Assembly: GCA_027625915.1 (NCBI GenBank)
Contig: JANTQA010000036.1
Location: 9,445,001-9,509,000 of the forward strand
Origin: Anaeramoeba flamelloides
Taxonomy: Eukaryota > Metamonada > Anaeramoebidae
Direction of reading: 5' to 3'
DNA length: 64,000 bases
How positions within the stretch are numbered: position 1 is the first letter of the stretch; each line of letters opens with the position of its first letter. The translations under genes and the position numbers were made by a program. Below the pieces are notes generated by a model. That model ran no database searches and was not told the DNA's origin. It was given only the letters and a program-made list of their open reading frames with translations. Positions 43,426-53,643 of this stretch are shown piece by piece.

Positions 43426-45621
43426 ATGATCTACCATAAAAAATTAATTCGGGATTATTGTACCTGTTGCATTTTCACACTGGTTTTTTTCTTTGTGACG
43501 CTTTTTAGTGTCTTGACATATCCAGGAACAGTCACGCCTATAAACAAAACGAATACCTGGGCTGATGGCGAGGGCAACACCACAGACGGATCCTTTTGGT
43601 TTTTCCATATTAGCGACACGCATTCGCAAGCCTCTTTCAATGACAGCAACGACAATTTCAAAGAAGTTTTGGCCGTAGCTGACGACTTAGATCCCCTTTT
43701 CATAATCAACACCGGTGACTTATCGGAGGGGTGCCCCGATCTGGATGGTATTGGGTTGTGCTATGAGGACAAAAAAAATTGGGAAGCATACAAGGGGGTG
43801 ATGGAGGAATTTAACGTCTTTGATAAGGAAAGCGTGGGCACGTGGAACGATTTCGACAGAAACGCGCCGTTTATCCTGGACATCCGTGGCGAAAGAGACG
43901 TGTACTCTGTTCTTAAGGACAGCTCGACCGACAATTACTACTATCCCTATGGCAGCCTCGGGAGCCGATTTCAAAGTGACAACAGGAGGAAGGTGAACAG
44001 GTTCACGTATGACCTATCGTACGGCAAATACGAAATCATCACCACGGACCTGCAAGAGGAGCCCATGCTTTCGTTCCCCTTTGGCTATTATAACACACCG
44101 ATCCAGGAACGCTTGGATCTCTTTGAAGACGAGTTGATCAGCGCCAAGGAATCCGACCCCAGCTCAATCATTGTTGCGACACACCACCCAACAGCGCTTA
44201 TCACGGACAATTATCACTCGAGCAAGACAGGCAAGACCTTTAGGCAGCTGTTGAAGGACTACGACGTCGAATTACTGCTTGTGGGGCATTTGCACACCGT
44301 CGGATGGAACGGGATCATCTTGGGGCAAACCGATGGGGTAATTGAATTAGGAGCCTCGTCGATCCGCTTTAACGCCATGTTTGATTTTATTGTATATGAC
44401 AACGATTTAATTTCATGGAAACAAGTGCTGACCAAAGACTTAGACAGCCCATTGATCTTTATTACAAACCCACCAAACGCCCAATTTTTAACAAGCCACC
44501 AGCCCATTAACAAAATAGCCAAATCCAAATACTTAAGAGTTATGACCTTCGATCAGCACTTAGGCGAGAAATCCAAAGTCTCGAAGGTTACCGCTACAAT
44601 CACCATCCAAGGCAGCGACAAGAAGGACACCTTTGAACTCTCGAGAAGTGACGCTTCACAGCCATTATGGATCAAGGAATGGGATCCTTCCAAATATTCC
44701 GAAAGCGAATTAAACACAATCGAAGTCACCGTCGAGTGCAAAAATGGGGACAAATTAAAGGAATCACATAAATTTTCCACAGTTGGGAAGCAAGACCAGA
44801 TCATTGGAAGCTTTAATCGATATTATCAACAATTAAATAGTTATGCCTTTTTATTATCATCATTTATCGTCTTGTATATCTTTTTAGTAATCTTTTTATT
44901 ATTTGGCACCAAGATCGTCAGGCATGTTTTTTTTACCAAAGAAAAATTTGAAAACTTATCCATTGAAATGGGCAACTTGGTTGTTAGCTCCAAATTAAAA
45001 GAAACCTCTTTACTCAAAATCTTGAAATATCATTTCACCTTTAATCTCTGGAAATATTCTCTATTTAGCAATACCGCCTTTATAATTTTTACAATTTCAG
45101 GGCTTTCACTTTTGATATTGCCAATGGCAATAGGACCCATGATTAAACCAGGCATCTGGGGAGCATCGCTGCTCTATGGTATCCGCAGTAACGGCAGTTT
45201 CCAATTTGAACTTAATAATTTTACATATGCTTCCTTGTTCCTCGCTTGTGTTTATTGGCCTTTCTTAAATATAATTTCGAAAAATACCGTGAAAAAAAAT
45301 ATTCACAACTCGATTTTCGAAAAGAAAAAATATTTAATATTCAAGCCTTCCTTTTGGGTCGCACTCATTGGCTTTTTTATTACAGTTATCTTTTCTTGGA
45401 CCCAATTAATGCATTACGAAATGTTAGGTATTCTATTATCAATGAATATTTTTTGGAATTCCTTATTTCTATTAATCTATTTAATAATAGTTATTATTAA
45501 AGATTTTAAAAAATCAAAGAATATAACAATTAATTTACACGATGAAAATGATCTCGACAACAATAATGAAGCTTTATTGCAATTAGAAGATAAAGAAAGC
45601 ACCACTTCAGAAGATATTTAA
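43426..45621 (+). CDS. TMEM62-like membrane metallophosphoesterase
   Basis: 731 residues from ATG 43426; the frame is open a little upstream but without an ATG. An N-terminal signal-anchor (about 14-33) precedes a calcineurin-like phosphoesterase domain: DTH (64-66), GD (97-98), THHP (252-255) and GHLH (287-290). Domain order and the C-terminal group of six or so membrane segments (about 470-700, beginning SYAFLLSSFIVLYIFLVIF) match TMEM62 proteins, whose substrate is unknown. The GNHD motif reads GERD (155-158), so the metal-bridging Asn and the catalytic His are missing; activity is doubtful. The catalytic half is GC-richer than the membrane half. The phosphoesterase domain faces the lumen if the anchor is type II. 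Confidence 0.88.
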   Translation: MIYHKKLIRDYCTCCIFTLVFFFVTLFSVLTYPGTVTPINKTNTWADGEGNTTDGSFWFFHISDTHSQASFNDSNDNFKEVLAVADDLDPLFIINTGDLSEGCPDLDGIGLCYEDKKNWEAYKGVMEEFNVFDKESVGTWNDFDRNAPFILDIRGERDVYSVLKDSSTDNYYYPYGSLGSRFQSDNRRKVNRFTYDLSYGKYEIITTDLQEEPMLSFPFGYYNTPIQERLDLFEDELISAKESDPSSIIVATHHPTALITDNYHSSKTGKTFRQLLKDYDVELLLVGHLHTVGWNGIILGQTDGVIELGASSIRFNAMFDFIVYDNDLISWKQVLTKDLDSPLIFITNPPNAQFLTSHQPINKIAKSKYLRVMTFDQHLGEKSKVSKVTATITIQGSDKKDTFELSRSDASQPLWIKEWDPSKYSESELNTIEVTVECKNGDKLKESHKFSTVGKQDQIIGSFNRYYQQLNSYAFLLSSFIVLYIFLVIFLLFGTKIVRHVFFTKEKFENLSIEMGNLVVSSKLKETSLLKILKYHFTFNLWKYSLFSNTAFIIFTISGLSLLILPMAIGPMIKPGIWGASLLYGIRSNGSFQFELNNFTYASLFLACVYWPFLNIISKNTVKKNIHNSIFEKKKYLIFKPSFWVALIGFFITVIFSWTQLMHYEMLGILLSMNIFWNSLFLLIYLIIVIIKDFKKSKNITINLHDENDLDNNNEALLQLEDKESTTSEDI

Positions 45622-46292
45622 TTAATTAATGTTTTTTTTTTTTTTATTATTTTTTATTTTTTGAAAATTAGAATTATTCTTTGGTTTGCAATCGTATTTA
45701 GCAAATAAAAAAATAATATTTGGGAAATATCAAAATTAAATAATAATAATAATCATTAATATACTTTTCTTTATTTTTTTTTTTTCAAATTTCTTTTAGA
45801 TTATTTTTTATATTATTATTTCTTTTTCTTTCTGTTTTTTTTTCTTTTTTTGCAATTTCTTACTTTTTTTTAAAAAAGATCTTGTGGAAAAAAAAAAAAG
45901 ATCTCGAAAAGACAAACAATCACTTAGAAAATTGAGACTATGTAATGCCTTTGTAAAAGGACAATAATAAGTAAAAAATCTTCTTGTTGAACTTTTTTTT
46001 CAGTGAAAGTTCAAGAAATAAAAAATCTGTAATGCTCATTATAAAAATTGTGACACACTTTTTTTAGTTTTTGGTATTATTTTTTACTTTTAATTTTTAA
46101 TATATCAGGCATTTATATATTTAGAATGACTTTAAAGTGAACTGCGAATCAGATTTAGTTATTAATTTTTCTTGAATATTGAAGGATAATTATTTGTTTT
46201 CAATTTATTATTTCAGGTGAGTCATAATATTTGAAAAAGGGTTTAGAATCCAAAATTTTGTGCCTTAATTTGAGATTTTCATAATACCTTAA

Positions 46293-47668
46293 GGGAGTAG
46301 CCATGGTAAAGAAAATTTTTTCACTTTTTTGCAATTCTGAAGAGGATCAGAAAATAACATTTTTTACTCTGGTTGTACCTCATTGATTTTTATTATTTAA
46401 AGTACTTCATTCATTAAATTTTTTTAATTTTTTTTTAAACCTCTCAAAGAAATTGCCATAATAGAATGTTGAGTTGAATTTCTTAAAATTGTGTTTTGAA
46501 TGTTGAATGACTTATCTTTTATCCTTATCTCAACATTCTATTGTGGCATTTAATTTTTTCATTTTTTATTTTTTCATCATTTTTGAGATTTTTTTAATCC
46601 TGACAACATAAAGCAATTAGAAATATTTTTTTATTAGTGGCATTTGGGATTAATGGATTTTGTTTAAAAAGAAAAACAATATTACAATTGAGAGAATCAT
46701 AAATGGAAACATAAATGGGACTTAAATAGCTAGAAGATTCCAAAAAAAAGAATAATTAAGTCAAATTATTACTTTTTAGGATTTTAAATCGTTGTGTTTA
46801 GTGGAATTTGAGAAGTGAATCTGATTATATGTTATCAAAGTTTAAACCCCAAAATAGCTATAAGTTTTATTCAAAGAATCTGAAATTATCACCCCCCCAA
46901 AAAAAAAGAACTAAACCCCCATTCCAAAAATTTTGACACATCTAAAATCAAAAATAGGGAAACAAAAACTCAATTTTAGATATTTTTCCAAATGTAATAT
47001 AAAACCACATTTAAGTAACATAGTATTAATTGTTTTTTAAGTAATCATTTTCATCCAAATATAAGAAAACAATATAAAACAAAAAATCAAAACAAGTCTG
47101 TCCAAAATATGGAAACGAGCTGAAATGAAAGAGTTTGAACAAAAAATATATTGGTTGATTTGTTAAAATTACATTAACAATAGTTGATCGATCAAATGTT
47201 AAGATACCATGCACCGGTTGTATGTGGATTTTTCAATTTAAGAAACTCAACCCTAACCATCTATCAACCATCTATAAAAAAATTTCAGATCTAACTAAAC
47301 CGATTAAGTAACTTCAGAAATAGAAAATGAAAACAAAAACAAAAAAGACAAAAAATGAAATAGTTTGTTAATTCAAAATTAATTTCCAATTGGATGTAAA
47401 TCATATTATTGTTATTTTTCCAACTGTTTAAACTGTGCCCAAATTAATGGAATTAAGTTTATTTTAATAAAAAATTAAAAAAAAAAAAAAAAACTATTTT
47501 ATCAATATAATCTCTTTTTTTTTATTGTTGAACATTACTAAAAAAAAAATATTAAATAATTTTTTTGAAAAAATTTTTAGAGAATCTAGGATCACACGCC
47601 ACTAAAATAAAATTTTCTTATCTCATCTCTCTCAAATTTTTATCATGCCTTATGGTGTAGTTACTCCT
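46293..47668. mobile_element. Foldback family E, TTAA-flanked, with nested family B
   Basis: Bounded by TTAA at 46289-46292 and 47669-47672. The left end GGGAGTAGCCATGGTAA and the complement of the right end (AGGAGTAACTACACCATAA) are imperfect inverted repeats. TTAA duplication suggests a piggyBac-type mover. Without the nested family-B element it is about 830 bases. No coding frame is recognised. Confidence 0.75.
46914..47459. mobile_element. MITE family B nested in family E
   Basis: 546 bases with ends AACCCCCATTCCAAAAATTT and complement-like TTAATGGAATTAAGTT, and TA on both sides (46912-46913, 47460-47461). On the minus strand VHGILTFDRSTIVNVI matches the coding-like words of the other B copies. 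It is the youngest layer of the nest. Confidence 0.82.
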
Positions 47669-48306
47669 TTAAATTTCACTGAAAGTTTGTTTCTTAAAAG
47701 TGGAATTGACATTATTATTTTTTTATTATATTAGGTATATTATTTTTTGATACTTAATATCCAAATTTTGTGAGTATTTTCATAGGCTTAATAATGACAG
47801 ATAAAATGGCCCAAATTACTATTATATCTATATGATTTATATTTTTTACATTGTTCACAATTTTTAAATAAAAAATGATAGATGTTTTTCAGTTAATAAA
47901 TTATTTAGGTTATTTCTTCAAAAAATCATTTTTTATTAAAAAAAAAAAAACTTGAAAAATTGAAACAGTATGTTTCCACTTGTTATATTCCCTTCTTTTT
48001 ATCAAGAATAAAACACGCCCTATTTTTTTTTTTAACATAAAAGTAAGCTGAACTAGCTTAACTTGAAAAATTGATTTCAACTTTATATAATAATTTTTAA
48101 TGAGAAGATCATAATGATTATTTTATTCATAATAAAATGTAAATTGAATTATTCTTACTTAACTTGATCGAATGAGGCACCTCACAGATCTGAACCAAAA
48201 GAGAGATAAATTAAAAAGAAATTAAAAAAAAAAAAAAAAAAAAATTATCCAAAAAAAAAAAAAAAAAAAAAAACAATAACCTAAATAAAAATTGAAAAAA
48301 TTTATT

Positions 48307-50913
48307 TTATTTTTTTTTTTTTCCCATTTGTTTTAGATCTTCAAATCGTTTTTTTCTGATCTGACTAAGGGAATCCTCTTCGTTTGCAGGTTCTATAACG
48401 AGATGCCTTCCATATAAATGAGTATTTTTCAAAGAGCTCGCAGCATTCAAAGCTTCTTGCTTTGTAACCAATTCAACAAATCCGAATCCTCTATGGCTAC
48501 CATCAAATTTCTTTGGGAGCCTTACAGATTTAACTTGGCCATAGGCAGAAAAAAGTTCGCGAATTTCTCTTTTAGTTGCCTCAAAGGGAATGTTTTTTAC
48601 TAAAAGCTTTGACCCCTTTAAGTTTGACATCGATTTTGTGGTTTTTCTTTTCTTTTTTTCCTGTTCAATATCTTGGCTCACATTTCTAGTCGAGAACTGC
48701 AATTCTAGGTCTCTTCCATGTACTGAAACCCCTTGCATTTTTTTTAATGCTTCTAGGGAATACTTTGGGGAGGGGAATTCAATAAACCCATAGCCTAAAG
48801 ATAATTTCATTCCTTCGTTGTTGGTTCTTTTCACTATTGTGATTGATTTTGGTAAATAGTGTGCAAAAACTTTTCTTAATTTTCTTTCTGTTGTTTTAAA
48901 TGATAAATTTTTTACATACAATGTAGCACTTTTATTAGAACTTTCTGTTTTAATGTTTTTCTTTTCCCTTTTCTCTTTCTTTTCCTTTTTCCTTTCCTTC
49001 TCCTTTTCCTTTTCCTTTTCATTTTCATTATCTTTCTCTTCCTCCCTTGTCTTTTTTTTTTCTTTTTTAGAATTGCTTTGTTTACTCATCTTCTCAATTT
49101 TTCTTTTCCTATCCGTCGATTCCAAATTTTTCGTTATTTTCTTTTGGTCAACTAAAGAGGCCGAAGGTGCCCATTCAAGATACAATGGCACGTTTTTAAA
49201 TTTTCGATAGCACAGTTTTCTAAAAGCCAACCTTGCTTCTGATGGCTCCAAGAATTCCACTATTGCGACTGTCTTTGAAGGCGGCAAGACAACTCTGTCG
49301 AGTGATCCAAATTTACCAAACAGCTGTCGAAGCTCCATTTCCTTTGTTTCAAAGGGGATGTTTTTCACCAAAATAATGGTTCTACTTTTAACAGTATTCT
49401 TTGTAATGCCATCAAACGCCTCGAGTCGAATGCCTGCGTTGAGCAAAAACTCCTTGGTTTCTTGAACTATATCAGTCTCACCAAAGGCCAAGCGCAAAGC
49501 CAAATCATCTGCCATTGGATCCAATAATTGCTGTTTGTTCATCCCCATTCGATCAGAAATGGATTCCGCGACGGTGTCTGACCTTAAAAAAATTGTCGAC
49601 CACGACGTTTCCTTCATTGCCCTTTCTCTTCTCTTTGCTAGCCTTTGCTGGCCAAATGACCCCTTTTCCTTTCCTTCGGAAAAGGGCGTTTTCTTTTCAA
49701 CTTTTTTCCGAGCAGGCAAAATATGTAAGATCCTCCCTTTCCAGGGCTTATTATTTAGCTCTTCAAACGCCTTTGTTGCATTTTCGGGAACCATAAATAA
49801 GACAAACCCATAGCCCTTAGATTGCTTGGTTTCAGAATTAATCGAGATGTGGACCTCTGTTAATTCGCCATATTCGCTGAACAGCTCAATCACGTCATCC
49901 TCGGTGGCAATAAATGGCAAATTTCTTACAAACAATCTCCCAGATTCACCAATGGTCTCCTCAACTTCCAAATATTGCTTTTCTTCCACCTTCCGTTTTT
50001 CTTTTTCCTTTTCAATTCTCTTGTTTTCCTTTTCTTTTTTTACCTTATTTCGAATTTCTCGGTCTTTTTCTTTTTCCGTTTCCTTTTCTTTTTTGGACAT
50101 TAACGATTTTAAATAATCTAAGTCAGAAACAGTTTCATCAAACGCAAGCGACTGATCATTATTCTTGCCTTTAAAAACAATTTTTGGATTTTCGCTGGCA
50201 CCCTCATTGCTATTGTTTTGTACTTTTACTTTGGCTTTTTCTTGATCTTCGTCTTTATCTTTGTCTTCGTCTTCTGAATCAGAATAAAAATACTCCTTTC
50301 TTGTTCGGACATATAATTGATCCCCTTTTTTAATTAAAGACTTTTGCTCTGTGGTGACCGATTCGCCATTCTTTTTTTCTGTTGTTATTGTTGGGTTCAG
50401 TTTCTCTAAATCTTCATTTGTCCAAGTCCTAGACTCAGTGGCTGTTTTCATAATACCTAAAAATTCGGAAAGCTTGGGATCTTCTTTTTTTGCGATTTCA
50501 AGCTTCCTCTCGGGTATTTCGTTTTTTTCTTTCCTTTTTCGTTTTTCATTTTTTTGATCCCTTTTTTCCTTTTCCAAATCCTTGACAGACTTGTACTCGG
50601 GATGTAATTCTTTATAGCGGGAAGAGCCCATAGAATACTTACTCCAGGGCCTTTTTTTGTCATCAGAATTGGTGGTTTCAGAAAGCTCCACATTGATCCT
50701 TCGTGTATCAAAAAATGATTTGTTAAAATATGTGAGTGCTCGGTGTGCTTCTTCTTCATTTTCAAAGCCTACAAACCCAAAGCATCTTGACTCTCCTTGT
50801 TTTGTGTATATTATTTTACAATCAGTAACATTCCCTTTCTTTGAAAAATGTTTCTTTAGCCTATTGGCATTGACATACTTGGGTAAGTTCGATACAAAGA
50901 CTCTAGAATTCAT
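48307..50913 (-). CDS. MRD1: MRD1, multiple RNA-binding domain ribosome-biogenesis protein
   Basis: 868 residues in one exon, from ATG 50913 to TAA. Five RRM domains start near residues 4, 322, 511, 663 and 767, each with recognisable RNP motifs: RVFVSNLPKYV with SRCFGFVGF in RRM1, LFVRNLP with GYGFVLF in RRM2, IILVKNIP in RRM3, LYVKNLSF with GYGFIEF in RRM4, and LLVKNIPFEAT with HRGFGFVEL in RRM5. The five-RRM order, the degenerate third RRM and the ends match yeast MRD1 (RBM19 in animals, six RRMs). MRD1 binds 35S pre-rRNA and U3 snoRNA in the nucleolus and is needed for 18S processing. The linkers are long Lys/Glu runs. Confidence 0.92.
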   Translation of the reverse strand: MNSRVFVSNLPKYVNANRLKKHFSKKGNVTDCKIIYTKQGESRCFGFVGFENEEEAHRALTYFNKSFFDTRRINVELSETTNSDDKKRPWSKYSMGSSRYKELHPEYKSVKDLEKEKRDQKNEKRKRKEKNEIPERKLEIAKKEDPKLSEFLGIMKTATESRTWTNEDLEKLNPTITTEKKNGESVTTEQKSLIKKGDQLYVRTRKEYFYSDSEDEDKDKDEDQEKAKVKVQNNSNEGASENPKIVFKGKNNDQSLAFDETVSDLDYLKSLMSKKEKETEKEKDREIRNKVKKEKENKRIEKEKEKRKVEEKQYLEVEETIGESGRLFVRNLPFIATEDDVIELFSEYGELTEVHISINSETKQSKGYGFVLFMVPENATKAFEELNNKPWKGRILHILPARKKVEKKTPFSEGKEKGSFGQQRLAKRRERAMKETSWSTIFLRSDTVAESISDRMGMNKQQLLDPMADDLALRLAFGETDIVQETKEFLLNAGIRLEAFDGITKNTVKSRTIILVKNIPFETKEMELRQLFGKFGSLDRVVLPPSKTVAIVEFLEPSEARLAFRKLCYRKFKNVPLYLEWAPSASLVDQKKITKNLESTDRKRKIEKMSKQSNSKKEKKKTREEEKDNENEKEKEKEKERKKEKKEKREKKNIKTESSNKSATLYVKNLSFKTTERKLRKVFAHYLPKSITIVKRTNNEGMKLSLGYGFIEFPSPKYSLEALKKMQGVSVHGRDLELQFSTRNVSQDIEQEKKKRKTTKSMSNLKGSKLLVKNIPFEATKREIRELFSAYGQVKSVRLPKKFDGSHRGFGFVELVTKQEALNAASSLKNTHLYGRHLVIEPANEEDSLSQIRKKRFEDLKQMGKKKK

Positions 50914-53643
50914 TTAATTTTTGATTTTATATGTAAGATTAATTTACAAGAATTAAATAAAATTAAAAAAAAATGAATTGATCGTAAATAATGGTAATTA
51001 CGTTATCTTAAAATTTTTTATTTTTTTTGTTTTTCTTTTGGAATACCGAAGACTTGAAACAACCGTGTTGTTCCGGTTTATTGGAAATTCAATTATTTTA
51101 GTTTGAATTAAGGAACTATTATTTACTTAATTCCCAAATGTTGTAGATTTATCTTAGTTATGTAGAGATATGATTAAAACAGATACTTAATCCATTTATC
51201 AACTTTAGAGAAATGAGTTACATTTTTAAAAGAATTTTATTTTTTCCCGTTTAAAATTTCAGTAAAAAATCTTTAAGGACTACGTTTGTAATTCAACAAT
51301 TTGGCTCAACATGATTTGTACCAATCTCATTTAAAATGTAAACTCAAGGATCTTTAAAATATTCTCCAATTTGGATCAAACAATCAATTTATGTCATTTT
51401 TTAAATGAAAAATTTACTAAGAAATTTTGAGATACCTGAACTCGAACACCTAGTTCAGGATTGTGAAAATGAAAAAAAAAAATAATCACGATTTTTTAAC
51501 ATTAAAAACACACTCAATAAACAAATTTAAATCAAAACGATCATCTTGTAAATGATTTTTGAATATTGGGCTAGATTGCATTGTTAAATTGTCTACACAA
51601 ATCATACAACCGTTCGGGCTCTACCCGAAATTGATAAGACATAAAAATTGGTTGTCCATTATAAATTTGTGTTTTTAGAAATAGAGAATTCAATTTCTAT
51701 AATAATATAAACATTTCAAATAGTCTTACATCATTTGAGTTATTTTTTTTTGTAGAAATACAGACAAAAATTAAATTTTCTGAAGAATTGAAATTACAGA
51801 AATCACAGAAACCATGGAAATTTGAAAGTATTTTTCGATCTTTGTTCATAAATTGTAAAAACCTGGGATTTTAATAATTTTGTAAATTGAAAATCCACAT
51901 TTTTGGTATTTCAATATTAAATGTGAAATATTGTTACTTCATTTTCTATTTTCCTTTTTCAAACAAAGACCACAAATCACAACCCACTTCTTTCGGAATT
52001 CTATCAAAAAAAGAAAAATGGAAAAGGCTGTGAAAATTTTTTCCCATTTAAAATTCAAATGACAGTTTTATAAGTTATTATAATGAATTTGTCTGTCAGT
52101 TTCAATTTATAAAACCAAAGGAAACAAAAAATAGATAACTTATTTGTATTCTTGTATTAAAATTTTATAATGTATGCTGTTCTTTAATAACCCTTTTAGG
52201 GTTTATTGCACAAAATAAAAATTTTGAATAGTTAATAAATATCTAGAGATTCGGATAAATTTTCGCTGTAGGTCTCGAACGACTGTCTTAATTATTACAA
52301 AGGGGAGTGATTATGTATTATTTCAATTTTGGCTTATTTTTTTTCTTGGTTCTTTTTGTTTTCCCTTGAATTACCCCCCCTCGAATTGTTGGTGGAACAA
52401 CATAATCCATATCAATGGACTTCATATTTTTACTACTTTTTTGATAAATTTTTTTTTGTTTAGATCATTTCTCTCATTACAAAATTTTTTATATCAGTAT
52501 AAATTGATGAGATTTTGTGTGACAGAGGTTTTGAAGAATTTTTCATGAAAGGTTCTTATTTGAATTTAATTCCCAAAATTTAATCAGTTTTTTTTATTTT
52601 AAAAAAAAATCTTTTGTTTTAGTCATCAAAATAATGCACACAACAACAATAATCCGTGTTTCAAAATATAATCGGTGCTTTTTTTTTCTTTTTCCAAGGC
52701 AACATCCAATTTAGTTCCAAATAGTATACCTAAGTTCATATCAATTTTGAAAGTAAACTCCTGGATATTTTCCGTAAAAATTAAATTAGGAATGCTGTTT
52801 GTTTAAAATTTTTCACAATATTCTCTCAAATTTTTTGGTTTTTTTTGTGATAAAAATTTTCATACAAAAAATTTACTCTATTTTTTGAGATAAATTCTGC
52901 AATTTGATCTTTTATTTTTAGAATTTCTTTTTAAATAATAGATCTTGTAGAAATCATAACCTTTTTTTTTTCTCGTTTATTATCGATTTCTTTGATTGGT
53001 TGATGTATAGGTCTTCTAGAACAAAAAAAAACACCCTTTTTTACGTTTGAAACATCGAATAATTTTTTTTGCACGCTTTATTTTTACAACACTAGTTGAG
53101 AAAAAATGATCTTTAATATTTGAGGTAAATGAGGATTTTTGTCGATTTAATACAAGACAAACTAATTACCATACCATTATTCAAAAATTTCTTTGATTTA
53201 AAATACCAAATGTATATTCTTCCATAATTTTCACTTTTCTAGTATTGGTATTTGAAAACAATTTTTAAAACCTTCTCATCTCAACTCACAATCCACAATA
53301 AAAAGATTAAAAAATGTCATACAAAGTGTAAGGGGTTCTAAAAATTGTTGAAAATTGAAATTTTCTCAAACAGTCTATTGTTGCCAAAGTTCGTTTTCAT
53401 TTCTCGATAAGAGGAGAGACAAATTTTGGAAAAAATTTAATTAAAAACATTCATTTATTGCTTCTTTGATCTAGCTGAATAAAAATCTGTTGGATTTAAC
53501 AACCACAAAAACTTGGATAAAAACGCAAGATACTTTAAATTTGAATTTCAAGTTCTTCTTAACTGTTTACAATCTTTGAAATTTGAAATTGAAAAATTCA
53601 TTTTTTCTCACTTAGCAAATCGAAAAATTGACAAAATCTTTTT
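50914..53643. other. 2.7 kb intergenic stretch between divergent genes
   Basis: It holds the promoters of MRD1 (-) and the RCC1-BTB gene (+), and a family-I repeat copy at about 51950-52066. I see no gene. Confidence 0.55.
51950..52066 (-). repeat. Family I dispersed repeat, copy 2
   Basis: The reverse complement matches 23799-23922 over about 120 bases with roughly one difference every five to six bases. Origin unknown. Confidence 0.55.

Larger units (their letters stand above)
46245..47712. mobile_element. MITE family A remnant, split by family E
   Basis: AAATTTTGTGCCTTAATTTG at about 46252 and ATTTCACTGAAAGTTTG with AGTGGAATTGACA at 47673-47712 are the right-half and right-end sequences of family A. 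They are interrupted exactly at the CCTTAAATTTC position by the TTAA-flanked element. Confidence 0.75.
45622..48306. other. 2.7 kb intergenic stretch with a triple nest of elements
   Basis: The TMEM62-like and MRD1 genes converge here. The stretch 46245-47712 is a family-A remnant split by family E, itself split by family B. The remainder is AT-rich with poly-T and poly-A runs (48220-48275) and no gene. Confidence 0.65.
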
